Shown: positions 44,328 through 53,573 of the stretch, in pieces
Layout: every line of letters begins with the position of its first letter
Position numbering within the stretch: position 1 is the first letter of the stretch
Assembly: GCF_024623185.1 (NCBI RefSeq)
Contig: NZ_JANJZK010000010.1
Span: 1-64,000, forward strand
DNA: 64,000 bases
From: Anaerofustis stercorihominis
GTDB taxonomy: Bacteria > Bacillota > Clostridia > Eubacteriales > Anaerofustaceae
Reading direction: 5' to 3'
The notes under the pieces: model-generated
What the model was told of the DNA's origin: nothing
Seen by the model: the letters and a program-made list of their open reading frames with translations, nothing else
The model's database searches: none
Made by a program: the position numbers and the translations under genes

Positions 44328-45563
44328 TTACCTATCCGTATCCAGACCTTCGTCTTGTTTGTATATATCCAAAGCTCCTATAGATTGAATAAACTGCCTT
44401 CTGGACCTTGGAGGACATCCGGGGACAAAACCTCCTCCGTAAATATGACTTCCCGCACAATTACCGTAATAAATATGCATCCTTCTGTCAGACGGATGTT
44501 TTTTATCTTCAAAATATTTCCCTACATACACATTTATAGGAATTTCCATTTTTTCTATATCATCTTTATGCCTGCTTAAAACATAAGTTATCGTCGATAA
44601 ACAAGCTTTGCAGTTCTTACATCCGTTTATAACAGTAACGTTACTTGGAATGCCATTAAGGGAAGTATTATAGGACTGATTGATATCAAATTTAAAATCC
44701 GATATTTTATCTCCTACTACCTCGATTTTATCTAAGTCTATTTCTCCCATGCCCCTGTTATAAGAGTTTCTTATATGATGAACATCCACTGCATCATGAC
44801 CTAAGATCTTACTTCCAACACTGTCAATACTTACTCTGTCAGGAGAAGTCATGATCAAATTAGTATTGATTTTATCTCCAAAAAGAGGTGCCCCCTTTCC
44901 ATGAAGACCATATATGCCGTCGACTACAGTAAGCGTAGTCTTTGTATTCGAGTTTATATCACATATAGCTTGGTCTAACCAAGAACCGTTTTCTTCCATT
45001 TCATCGCTTAAAGGAGGATAGAGCCCTATCCTGTGAAGTGAATGCTGTTTATCTTCATCGGAAGAAATCCCTACAGACAAATTTTTAATTCCTATGGTTA
45101 CTTTAGTCATGGTGTGTGCTTTAAGCACGGGACAGTTTATAACAGCGTCAGCATCACATAATACCTTCGGTATATTGATACTCTTAAGGACCAAGCCGTC
45201 AATATCCTTTTTAACGAATTCACCTTTTTTTAAATCCATTAAGACGATTTTTTCTCCGTCAGCAATTTTATCATATCCGCATTCTTTCATTGCTTCCATT
45301 GAATCTATTCCCCAGTTGGAACTCTCCGCAACTATAACCTTTTTAGCTCCGACATCAAGACACATATCCGCAATTGTTTTTACCAAAACGGGAGATGTTG
45401 TCGCTCCCGTTTCGTGGTCTTGAGCACAAAGAACATTAGGTTTTATAACTACCATATCATCTATTTTAACAAAATCAGAAATACCCCCGAGTAAATCTAA
45501 TGCTTTATGTACTTTGTCTTTGATTTGGTTCGGTTTACACTTTAGTAATGCTACTTTTCCCAT
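44328..45563 (-). CDS. DUF362 family Fe-S protein
   Basis: This protein of 411 residues has the DUF362 fold (VVIKPNVLCAQDHETGATTSP, NCPVLKAHTMTKVTIGIKN) and a C-terminal cluster-type INGCKNCKACLS plus FVPGCPPRSRR. The enzymatic role of the family is unsettled; an electron-transfer or oxidoreductase function is often assumed. In this operon it sits between the PTS genes and the activase. It could deliver electrons to the activase or act on the eliminase product. Confidence 0.8.
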   Translation of the reverse strand: MGKVALLKCKPNQIKDKVHKALDLLGGISDFVKIDDMVVIKPNVLCAQDHETGATTSPVLVKTIADMCLDVGAKKVIVAESSNWGIDSMEAMKECGYDKIADGEKIVLMDLKKGEFVKKDIDGLVLKSINIPKVLCDADAVINCPVLKAHTMTKVTIGIKNLSVGISSDEDKQHSLHRIGLYPPLSDEMEENGSWLDQAICDINSNTKTTLTVVDGIYGLHGKGAPLFGDKINTNLIMTSPDRVSIDSVGSKILGHDAVDVHHIRNSYNRGMGEIDLDKIEVVGDKISDFKFDINQSYNTSLNGIPSNVTVINGCKNCKACLSTITYVLSRHKDDIEKMEIPINVYVGKYFEDKKHPSDRRMHIYYGNCAGSHIYGGGFVPGCPPRSRRQFIQSIGALDIYKQDEGLDTDR

Positions 45564-45648
45564 AATTTACCTCTTTATGATTGTTTTTTAGCTAGAAAAT
45601 TAGTATAATTTAATATATTTCTTTCAATATTCTTATATTGATTGACAT

Positions 45649-45681
45649 AAAGGGAATGTTACGCATATTAACATTTCCTTT
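45649..45681. other. Hairpin inside the operon
   Basis: AAGGGAATGTTA/TAACATTTCCTT (one mismatch) with a 7-nt loop lies between the PTS IIC stop and the DUF362 gene. On the minus strand no T run follows, so it is not an obvious terminator in the operon direction. It may process or stabilise the upstream mRNA. Confidence 0.5.
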
Positions 45682-45686
45682 TTTAT

Positions 45687-46988
45687 TTAAAAGATACTTG
45701 ATATACCTTTGAATATATATCCAAGTAATGTACCCCATACACCAAAGTCACTTTCACCCCATGTAAGTCCGGTACCAATACATACGCTTCCCGTTAACGG
45801 AATAAGTAACTGTATACCAAAACTTAGGATAAGTGAAGAAACTATTGATGCAATAACAGCACCCTTGACACCGCCTGTCGCATTACCGTAAACAGCTGCA
45901 GGTCCGGAACCAAAGAAGTGAGGGATAACACCGGCAATAAGCACATACTGTACGCTTAAAGGTCCCGCAGAAATCAATGTACAAATAATACCTATAGGGA
46001 AACTTATCAAGAAACCTAAAAGCCAAGCAGTAGGAGCGTAAGGCATAACTATCGGACAGTCAAGCCCCGGTTTGGCGTTAGGTACGATTTTATCCGCAAA
46101 ACCTTTAAATGCCGGTACGATCTCTGCAATAAGCATTCTAACACCGGATAACAAAATAGTTATTCCGGCACCAAAGTTAAGACCGTTCATTACAGCCCAC
46201 ATAAACCTGCCTTGTTCGCCTACCTGCTCTAATATGTAATCTTTCGGAGCTATAAAAGCTACGACCAAGAATACCAAAAACATCGTTATTCCGGTAGCAA
46301 GTGTTGCATCTCTGAAAATACTCGCCCATTTAGGCAGTTTTAAATCTTCTGTAGATTTGCTTGGATCTCCAAACCTTTCACCTATCCAACCGCCTATAAA
46401 TGCCTGCAAACATGATGAATGAGCAAGCCCAACTCCGGCATTATTTGTAACTTTATCGGTGTACTTCTGACAAAGAGCAATAGCTAACGGACAGTATATA
46501 CCGCTTATCAAACCGCTTAACAGTACTATCTGCCATGTGCTTGTAATACCTAATTGTACTTCTATAAGTACACATACCAACATATTTATGAATAGTAACA
46601 TGTGACCTGTTAAGTATACATATTTAAATTTGGTAAATCTCGCAACGATCAAATTTACCATAAAGCATACTACCATCGATAGAACAGCTACTTTTCCGTA
46701 AGTTCCCATTACAGCTGCGATTATTGATTCGTCGTTAGGGAAAAATCCTTGAAAACCAAATACTTCGTTCATTATGCCCCCAAGGGGTACCATGCAGCTT
46801 ACAAGTATTCCTGCTCCCGTACTTAAGATCAAATACCCCATAGCTGATTTCATCGTTCCCGACAAAATATCAGGCAGAGATTTTTTTTGAGCAATAAGTC
46901 CTATCATAGAAACAAGAGCAATCATAATAGCCGGAACGCCCAGAACATAATTTGCCATATAATCTACAAAATTTATTAAAAAATTCAT
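45687..46988 (-). CDS. PTS IIC component, ascorbate (UlaA/SgaT) family
   Basis: This protein of 433 residues has about ten to twelve membrane helices and UlaA-type features (GVPAIMIALVSMIGLIAQKK, VGLAHSSCLQAFIGGWIGER, GLDCPIVMPYAPTAWLLGF). It would carry a substrate across the membrane while it is phosphorylated by the neighbouring IIB. Known family members take up L-ascorbate, but the rest of an ascorbate pathway (UlaD/E/F/G) is missing, so the substrate is open. It starts 20 nt after IIB. Confidence 0.9.
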   Translation of the reverse strand: MNFLINFVDYMANYVLGVPAIMIALVSMIGLIAQKKSLPDILSGTMKSAMGYLILSTGAGILVSCMVPLGGIMNEVFGFQGFFPNDESIIAAVMGTYGKVAVLSMVVCFMVNLIVARFTKFKYVYLTGHMLLFINMLVCVLIEVQLGITSTWQIVLLSGLISGIYCPLAIALCQKYTDKVTNNAGVGLAHSSCLQAFIGGWIGERFGDPSKSTEDLKLPKWASIFRDATLATGITMFLVFLVVAFIAPKDYILEQVGEQGRFMWAVMNGLNFGAGITILLSGVRMLIAEIVPAFKGFADKIVPNAKPGLDCPIVMPYAPTAWLLGFLISFPIGIICTLISAGPLSVQYVLIAGVIPHFFGSGPAAVYGNATGGVKGAVIASIVSSLILSFGIQLLIPLTGSVCIGTGLTWGESDFGVWGTLLGYIFKGISSIF

Positions 46989-47008
46989 TTTGACCTCCTA
47001 TTTATATT

Positions 47009-47299
47009 TTATTTTTCATTTTCTTCTAAAAATTTTTTCACAATAGGTAATACTTTTTCTCTTACGCCGTTTTCATCAAATACACTTTGTACGGCAACAT
47101 AAGTTTTGCCTGAATCTTCAAATGCACTTATCATATCTACCGAAATTGCAAATAAATCAGCATTTAAAGCTTTAGCCGAACCTAAATCCGAATGAACTAC
47201 TTCTGCACTCAATCCTTCTTTTTTCAGTACAGATTCGATAGTCATCTTTAAAATCAAAGACGTACCCATCCCCATTCCGCAAACTGTAATAATTTTCAT
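47009..47299 (-). CDS. PTS IIB component (UlaB/SgaB-type)
   Basis: This protein of 96 residues has the phosphocysteine loop at the N-terminus, ITVCGMGMGTSLILKM, and the small Rossmann-like fold of lactose/ascorbate-type IIB. It accepts phosphate from an EIIA and passes it to the substrate held by IIC. The gene lies 12 nt after the glycyl radical enzyme. No separate IIA gene is present; the only IIA domain is at the end of the regulator at 49689. Confidence 0.93.
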   Translation of the reverse strand: MKIITVCGMGMGTSLILKMTIESVLKKEGLSAEVVHSDLGSAKALNADLFAISVDMISAFEDSGKTYVAVQSVFDENGVREKVLPIVKKFLEENEK

Positions 47300-47311
47300 A
47301 TTTTCAACCTC

Positions 47312-49696
47312 CTATAATTCATATTCCATTCTGCTTATTATGTCGTCCTGAGTAATTTTGTCCAAAGAAGTAAATAAAGCACTATATCCTGCAACCCTTA
47401 CAACTAAATCTTGATATTTCTCGGGTTCTTTCTGGGCCTTGATTAAAGTATCCGTGGATATCATGTTAAACTGAACATGCCATCCGTTCTTCTTGAAAAA
47501 TGCTTCTATCAGTGCATAGAATTTTTCTTCATCTTTTTTAGTCTTTACCGTAGTCGGATTAAATCTCATATTTAAGAGCTGTCCTCCGGTCATCTTTCTT
47601 GTTTCCAATTTGGAAACAGAATTGATAACACTGGTCGGACCGTTTTTTTCTGTTCCGTGCATAGGCGACACGCCTTCCGCAGTAGGTTCTTCATCTTTTC
47701 TTCCGTCGGGAGTCGCACCTACTTTTGCTCCGTCGGGAACATTTGAAGAAATAGTAACGGTGGAAGGAATGAACATACCCCCTATAGGACCTCTGCCAAA
47801 TCTGGTATTTTTATATGAAGCTATATTATCTATGTAAGGCTTATAAATCTTTACGACCATATCATCCGCTTCATCATTATCATTTCCGTATTTATCTATT
47901 TTGTTTTGAAGAAGCAGCCTTATTTTTTCTCCTTCGATACCTTCATAATTGCTTCTTACAGCATTTTGAACATCTTCCAAAGTCAGCAACTTATCTTCAA
48001 AGACAGCTTTCTTTAAAGCATATAGAGAATTACCTACATTAGGTCCTCCGACCAACGCTCCGCTTATCATATCGTAAACGGCACCGCCTTCTTTTATGGT
48101 CTTTCCTCTTCCTATACAGTCCTCTACAAGCCCCGAGCAAAACGCATCCGGAACAAGCTCTTCCATAGCAATGTCATTGATATTATCCGCAGTGACCTGA
48201 AGACGCATATAATGTATCATTGCTTTACAGTAAGCTTCATACACTTCATCAAAATCAGTAAACTTTGTAAATTCGGGAATACCTTTTATTGTCTTGATAC
48301 CGCTTTTGGGATCTACTCCTCCGTTTAGTGCAATTTCCATTATTTTTAAAACATTTACTTTAGTCTTACCGTTCGCTCTGTATCCCCATTTACCAGGAAC
48401 CTGAACTTCAAGACAACCCATTGTGGAATAGTCATAAGCGTCTTCTTTGCTCACACCCCTATCGATTAAAGAATTTATGATAACATCATCATTTACAAGA
48501 GCCGGCATACCAAATCCCATTTTTATAACTTTTATCATTAAATCCACAAAATCTTTAGGCATATCTTCATGACACCTTATATAAAAGTTAGGTTCGGATA
48601 ATTTGATATCTCCCAGAGCTTCGAGGAGTATATACGACATTTCATTCAAATCACTTTCTCCGTCTATATTCTTCCCGCCTATAATAATATTTTGATATGT
48701 AGGATATCCGGCAACAAACCTCGTGTGAGACCAAGGTCTTATCTTTATTACTGTGAATAGTTTTAAATAAAAACACTCTATATATTCTTTTGCTTCATCT
48801 CTGTTTAAAATCCCTTTATCGATATCTCTCTTGTAAAACGGATAAATATATTTATCTACCCTGCCCATCGACATTGAATGACCGTTTGCTTCTATCTGAG
48901 AAATCAGCTGAACGAACCAAAGGAGCTGAACCGCACTTTTGAAAGTTGTAGGAGGATTATATTCAATATTTTCTATAGTTTTCTTTATTTGCTTTAGCTC
49001 CTTCTTCCTCTGTTCATCCTTTTCTATAATAATTTTCTCCTGAAGCAAATCTATATATCTTTCAACAAATTCGCTTGAAGCGGAGTATACTATTTTTACA
49101 GCCTTATAAAAAGATACTTTTCTTAAATCATCAGGGTCGGTATAGTCAAGGTTTAAAAGTTTATCGTCGGCTTCATTTACTATACCTCTGAATCCAACTT
49201 TTAACACTTTTTCAAAGTCCATGATTATATGTCCTTCTCCGGCTGTTACATTTCCCTCCCAACCGAGGACTCCGACTTTTTTATCTTCCAAAACTTCTTT
49301 TGTCTGAGTTTTGAGAACTCTGTCTTTTAGTGTCATACCTTTCCATAAAGGTAATATTTCTCTCATTATTTTTTTATTTTCTTCGCTTACATAAAAGACA
49401 TCGCTTGGTCTTTTTTCAAATTCATCTATTTCTTTAAAAATCCAGTCCCAAGAATATTCGGGAAACAACGGAGCTCTTCTGATTCCCGAGGATTGATTGC
49501 CTATGATGAGCTGTTCATCTTCCAGATAAATACTCATATTAAGAAGTATATCTCTAAGTGACAATGCTCTTTTTACTATGATAGGTTCATCTTTGTATTT
49601 TTCATAAGACTCCGTTATTATTCTCAGTCTCTCGGTACATACTTCAGGTTTTACACTGACCACACTTTTCTTGATTTTTTTGATTCTGTCATTCAT
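47312..49696 (-). CDS. Glycyl radical enzyme (PflD/YbiW-like eliminase)
   Basis: This protein of 794 residues starts at ATG 49696. It has a ten-strand barrel with the active-site loop STMGC428-L-E430, followed by PGKWGYR, and the C-terminal glycyl motif RVAG770Y. Cys-x-Glu rather than the Cys-Cys of pyruvate formate-lyase indicates an eliminase (dehydratase or C-X lyase type). The PGKWGYR signature recalls the uncharacterised PflD/YbiW branch. The activase at 43411 and PTS genes follow in the same operon, so the substrate is likely a phosphorylated polyol or sugar acid. Its start overlaps the regulator's stop by 8 nt. Confidence 0.93.
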   Translation of the reverse strand: MNDRIKKIKKSVVSVKPEVCTERLRIITESYEKYKDEPIIVKRALSLRDILLNMSIYLEDEQLIIGNQSSGIRRAPLFPEYSWDWIFKEIDEFEKRPSDVFYVSEENKKIMREILPLWKGMTLKDRVLKTQTKEVLEDKKVGVLGWEGNVTAGEGHIIMDFEKVLKVGFRGIVNEADDKLLNLDYTDPDDLRKVSFYKAVKIVYSASSEFVERYIDLLQEKIIIEKDEQRKKELKQIKKTIENIEYNPPTTFKSAVQLLWFVQLISQIEANGHSMSMGRVDKYIYPFYKRDIDKGILNRDEAKEYIECFYLKLFTVIKIRPWSHTRFVAGYPTYQNIIIGGKNIDGESDLNEMSYILLEALGDIKLSEPNFYIRCHEDMPKDFVDLMIKVIKMGFGMPALVNDDVIINSLIDRGVSKEDAYDYSTMGCLEVQVPGKWGYRANGKTKVNVLKIMEIALNGGVDPKSGIKTIKGIPEFTKFTDFDEVYEAYCKAMIHYMRLQVTADNINDIAMEELVPDAFCSGLVEDCIGRGKTIKEGGAVYDMISGALVGGPNVGNSLYALKKAVFEDKLLTLEDVQNAVRSNYEGIEGEKIRLLLQNKIDKYGNDNDEADDMVVKIYKPYIDNIASYKNTRFGRGPIGGMFIPSTVTISSNVPDGAKVGATPDGRKDEEPTAEGVSPMHGTEKNGPTSVINSVSKLETRKMTGGQLLNMRFNPTTVKTKKDEEKFYALIEAFFKKNGWHVQFNMISTDTLIKAQKEPEKYQDLVVRVAGYSALFTSLDKITQDDIISRMEYEL

Positions 49697-51851
49697 TCTT
49701 ATCACTCTCCTCACATATTTGTTTAATATATTTTGATATTTCCTTTTTAGACTTAAGTGAAATTAAAGTTGAAAAATTATCTTCATTAACGGCAAACTTT
49801 CCAAGATCCGAAAGAGCCCTTAAATGAGTATGATTATCAACGGCACAAAGTCCGAACACCGCCTTTACCGGATCGTTGTTTTTATTACCGAAATTTATGG
49901 GATTATTTAATATCACAAGACTCATTGCAACTTTCAATGCTCCGTCTTCAGGTCTCGCATGGGGTAAAGCGATCCCCTTTGTTATTACTATATATGAACC
50001 AAGTTCTTTGACGGTATCGATCATTTTATCAACATACCCGTTTTTGGCACATTTGGTATCCACCAATAGTCTCCCGGCCTCCCTCACCGCGTCCTCCCAA
50101 TTTTTTGCGTCATAAAATGAAATTCTCTTTTCGTCAATCAACTCCGATAGCATAGGTAAAATCTCCTCTCCTGTATTGTTGTTATCTATTAATATTTCAT
50201 ATAAAACATTTTTAAATTTAATTTCATCTAAATTAGTACTGTTATCTTTTGCTGCTTTTACAATTATGTCTATTTTTTTATCTAAATCACCAAGTATTTC
50301 ATAGTTTGGAACTACCCTTTTTATATCAAGGAAATCTTCTATTTTTTTTATATCTTTACTATCAAGTAAAGGCGTTACCTTTATAATAGGAATCTCGGTT
50401 TTTATATAAGTATCTATGGTTGAAATGATTACATCTGCTTTTTTATATTTGGAAGCATCGAATATTGATATTTCTCCTATGATTTCTATCATAGGGAATT
50501 CTCTTTGTATCCTGCTGGAAAGCATTTTGGAAGTCCCGAGACCGCTAGCACACATGGTTATTGCTTTTATCTTTTTATTTTTAATAACTCTGGATTTCTC
50601 TAAACTTGCCCCGATATGCATCGTTATATAAGCTATCTCGTCATCAGGGATATTATCTATATCATATTTTTCTTTTATGATAAAACATGACTTTTCCACC
50701 GCCGAAAATATATCCATATATTTTCCTTTTATGGTATCCAGTATGGGATTTTCAATCATTAAAGAATTTTTAAGCCTTGATATTGCCGGTTTTAAATGAA
50801 CAGTCAAGTCTTTTATCAAATCATCGATATACTTATCATCAATACTTTTATTTAAAATCTTCTGAACGTTATCTATGATTTTTATTACAACTTCTTTTAA
50901 CCCTTTGTCATCATTTGCCAAAATAAAAAATCTTCTTGCCCCCATAAGATGTATGGTTATATAGCCTATTTCTTCATCGGGAATATCAATATCGAAAATG
51001 GTATTTAAATACTTAGCAAAACTTTTGGAAACAGGATATTCATCTTCATTTTTAAGCTGCTCAAGCTGTTCATTCGACATTAAAATCTTGTTCCCGTTTT
51101 TAAGCCTTTTCATTGCTATTGCTAGATGTATCAATAAAGATACATAACTGGAATCATCAAATTTTGTTTCAAGTAAATCTTCTAAATAAGAAATCGAATC
51201 TATGATTTTAAATAAATCGTCTTCATCAAATAAAGCTTCTTTATATAGCGGAAGAATGTAATTGGTGGGGTTTAAATAATTATCGTCACTGTCATTGGAT
51301 ACTTTATGAAGAAGACTGTAAAAGTAACCTCGGTGTTCTTTGTTATTGCTTAATTTTATTACCGCCTTTCTCCATCTGTTTTCCGAACAATTTAACAGTA
51401 TCCCGTAATTGGTTTTACTTATAACATTTATACCTTGTTCATCGAACCATTCATAAACCTTTTTCATAGTCTTATTCAAAGAACTTCTGCTTACGTAAAG
51501 TTCTTCGGCTATGGATGAAATCGTTATTGGTTTATTTGCCGTTAGAAGTTTTATAATTATATAATTAAACCTGTCTTCTTCCGTAAGATAAACATCCGTA
51601 ACCGCAAAATTATTTATCTCTTCTTTTAACTTGAATATATCTTCTTCTTTTATATTTAAAATAAAATTTCCATTTCTATCTTTATCTATAAAAGCATTGA
51701 TACTTTTAAGAAAATAATTTATATTATCAATGTCATATCTTATCATTCTTTCCGATACCTTGAATTTATTTGTCAAATCCGATATTTTGATACCTTTATC
51801 GGCTAACATCAAACTTTTGAGTATCAATAGTTCTCTTCTTTTTAGAAACAT
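49689..51851 (-). CDS. PRD-type PTS-regulated transcriptional regulator with EIIB and EIIA domains
   Basis: This protein of 720 residues has two N-terminal HTH domains (about 5-55 and 90-130), two PRD domains (about 185-400), a Gat-type EIIB domain with CASGLGTSKML (about 430) and an EIIA-type domain (about 575-720) with the phosphohistidine in ITKGIALPHARPEDG. The plan is that of MtlR/LicR activators, which are controlled by PTS phosphorylation. It heads the glycyl radical operon and overlaps the next gene. As it carries the only EIIA, it might also feed the IIB of this system. Confidence 0.92.
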   Translation of the reverse strand: MFLKRRELLILKSLMLADKGIKISDLTNKFKVSERMIRYDIDNINYFLKSINAFIDKDRNGNFILNIKEEDIFKLKEEINNFAVTDVYLTEEDRFNYIIIKLLTANKPITISSIAEELYVSRSSLNKTMKKVYEWFDEQGINVISKTNYGILLNCSENRWRKAVIKLSNNKEHRGYFYSLLHKVSNDSDDNYLNPTNYILPLYKEALFDEDDLFKIIDSISYLEDLLETKFDDSSYVSLLIHLAIAMKRLKNGNKILMSNEQLEQLKNEDEYPVSKSFAKYLNTIFDIDIPDEEIGYITIHLMGARRFFILANDDKGLKEVVIKIIDNVQKILNKSIDDKYIDDLIKDLTVHLKPAISRLKNSLMIENPILDTIKGKYMDIFSAVEKSCFIIKEKYDIDNIPDDEIAYITMHIGASLEKSRVIKNKKIKAITMCASGLGTSKMLSSRIQREFPMIEIIGEISIFDASKYKKADVIISTIDTYIKTEIPIIKVTPLLDSKDIKKIEDFLDIKRVVPNYEILGDLDKKIDIIVKAAKDNSTNLDEIKFKNVLYEILIDNNNTGEEILPMLSELIDEKRISFYDAKNWEDAVREAGRLLVDTKCAKNGYVDKMIDTVKELGSYIVITKGIALPHARPEDGALKVAMSLVILNNPINFGNKNNDPVKAVFGLCAVDNHTHLRALSDLGKFAVNEDNFSTLISLKSKKEISKYIKQICEESDKNE

Positions 51852-51904
51852 TTAAATCACCTTATTTATTGATTCTTCCTTAAATATATCTTAGCATATA
51901 TTCT

Positions 51905-51918
51905 CTAAAACGATTTCA
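51905..51918. promoter_or_regulatory. Possible cre-like site
   Basis: CTAAAACGATTTCA matches much of a CcpA cre box except its first two bases. It lies 54 bp upstream of the PRD regulator gene, in the 307-bp divergent region (51852-52158) shared with larA. Confidence 0.3.
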
Positions 51919-52024
51919 ACACTTTCTTTCAAATTTTTACTGAAATAATTGTCTAATTAATTTATTATTTTCTTCCCTTTTATGATTTCCAAAATTAAAC
52001 TGTTGATTGCATAATATTTAAAAA

Positions 52025-52038
52025 TTAAAACGTTTTAA
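52025..52038. promoter_or_regulatory. Perfect palindrome TTAAAACGTTTTAA
   Basis: This 14-nt dyad lies in the divergent region between the PRD operon and larA. Its 12-nt core TAAAACGTTTTA also occurs at 62512-62523, upstream of the ABC permease gene. It may be a global-regulator or CcpA-like site. Confidence 0.35.
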
Positions 52039-52094
52039 AATATAGTAATAAAAGACTTTTTGTGATAAAATGTGAAAATAATATTTTATATAAA

Positions 52095-52132
52095 CTTATT
52101 AAACTTTTAATAAGAATTAAATCTTTAATAAG
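52095..52132. promoter_or_regulatory. TAATAAG repeats in the larA leader
   Basis: A near-perfect 20-nt dyad CTTATTAAACTTTTAATAAG (52095-52114) is followed by a direct copy of its right arm (TCTTTAATAAG, 52122-52132), ending 26 nt before the larA start. It is a candidate operator for the PRD regulator. Confidence 0.35.
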
Positions 52133-52158
52133 CTTATATAAGTAAGGAGAATTAATAA

Positions 52159-53454
52159 ATGGGTTACAAATTAAGATATGATAAAACAGAATTTGATGTA
52201 AATTTAAAGGATGAAAATATTAAAGAAGTCCTTGAATCCAACGATTTGGGACTAATAAAAAAGACACCCAAAGAACATATAAAAGACGCTTTAAATAATC
52301 CGATAGGAAGCGATAAACTAAATGAAAAGATAGATAAAGATGATAAAGTCTGTATTATAATATCCGATATAACAAGAAAGTGGCAGTCATCTAAAATGTA
52401 TCTTCCAATTTTGGTGGACGAATTAAACAAAGCAGGAGTAAAAGATGATAATATAACCATTTTAAGTGCAACGGGAACACATAGAAAACAGACTGAAGAA
52501 GAGCATAAAGAACTTATAGGTGAACTCTACGGAAGAATAGAAATAATAGATCATGTTTGTACTGATGATAAAAACATGGTTTATATGGGAACGACTTCAC
52601 ATGGTACACCAATCAAATTAAATAAAATCGCCGTAGAAGCTGATAAGGTTATTATAACCGGCGGAGTAGTATATCATTTTCTTGCAGGCTTCGGAGGAGG
52701 CAGAAAAAGTATAGTTCCGGGGATTGCAGCAAGAGAAACGATAATGAAACACCATTCACTATCATTAAATAATGGACTTGGGAGCGGTTCAAATCCATTT
52801 GTCAGAAGTGCAAACATGAGCGAAACAAATCCATTCCATATGGATTTAATGGAAGCGGCAGAAATGCTTAAACCTACATTTTTACTGAATGTCGTAGTGG
52901 ACGGAGATTTTAATATAATTAAAGCATTTGCCGGAGATTATGTTGAAGCCCATAGAGAAGCATGTAAAATGGTCGATGAAATGGAAGGAGTATATGTAGA
53001 TAAAAAATATCCTTTTGTTATTGCTACTGCGGGAGGGTTTCCAAAAGACATAAATCTTTATCAAGGTTCAAAGACTCTCTGCAATGTTATGGAAATAATA
53101 GAAGACAATGGAACCGCTATCATATTATTTAAATGCGGGGAAAAATTCGGAGATGAAGACTGCGAAAAACAAATTAAAGGTTATGATAACATGTACGACA
53201 GAGAAGTTGCACTCAGAAATGATTTTTCCATAGGTGCATACGTAGGATACTTATTCGCCGATTTCGCAGATAAATATAATTTGATACTCGTAACAAGCAT
53301 ACCAAAGGAAGAGTTTAAAAATACAAAAGCATATGTAACAACAACATTAGATGAAGCACTTGAAATAGCAAAAGACTTAAACGGAGGCAGTCTTGATATG
53401 GAAACAGTATTACTTCCTCACGGAGCAAATACACTTCCCAAAATAAGAAAATAG
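52159..53454 (+). CDS. larA: LarA-family nickel-pincer racemase/epimerase
   Basis: This protein of 431 residues matches LarA. Counterparts of H108 (GTHRKQT), H174 (VVYHFLAGFGGGRK), K184 (GGGRK) and H200 (MKHHS) are present, so it should bind the nickel-pincer nucleotide and move hydride at an alpha-hydroxy acid. LarA homologues act on lactate, malate, phenyllactate, hydroxyglutarate or gluconate, so D/L-lactate is not certain. LarB, LarC and LarE, needed for the cofactor, are not in the window. It is divergent from the PRD/glycyl radical operon. GGAG lies 9 nt before ATG. Confidence 0.87.
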   Translation: MGYKLRYDKTEFDVNLKDENIKEVLESNDLGLIKKTPKEHIKDALNNPIGSDKLNEKIDKDDKVCIIISDITRKWQSSKMYLPILVDELNKAGVKDDNITILSATGTHRKQTEEEHKELIGELYGRIEIIDHVCTDDKNMVYMGTTSHGTPIKLNKIAVEADKVIITGGVVYHFLAGFGGGRKSIVPGIAARETIMKHHSLSLNNGLGSGSNPFVRSANMSETNPFHMDLMEAAEMLKPTFLLNVVVDGDFNIIKAFAGDYVEAHREACKMVDEMEGVYVDKKYPFVIATAGGFPKDINLYQGSKTLCNVMEIIEDNGTAIILFKCGEKFGDEDCEKQIKGYDNMYDREVALRNDFSIGAYVGYLFADFADKYNLILVTSIPKEEFKNTKAYVTTTLDEALEIAKDLNGGSLDMETVLLPHGANTLPKIRK

Positions 53455-53458
53455 TTTT

Positions 53459-53487
53459 ATCCCTGATTAATATCAGGGATTTTTTAT
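53459..53487 (+). terminator. Intrinsic terminator of larA
   Basis: ATCCCTGAT/ATCAGGGAT with a 4-nt loop is followed by a T run, 4 nt after the stop. Confidence 0.85.
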
Positions 53488-53573
53488 ATTAATATAAATT
53501 TGTTAATTGTCTTTTAGGATATTAAATACTATAATTAATATAATTTTATTAATTAAACATTGAGAGCATAACA

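Noticed and set aside
45687-47299. Dedicated L-ascorbate uptake system
   Set aside because: The IIB/IIC family matches, but none of the ascorbate breakdown enzymes is present; the neighbours are a glycyl radical enzyme and its activase.
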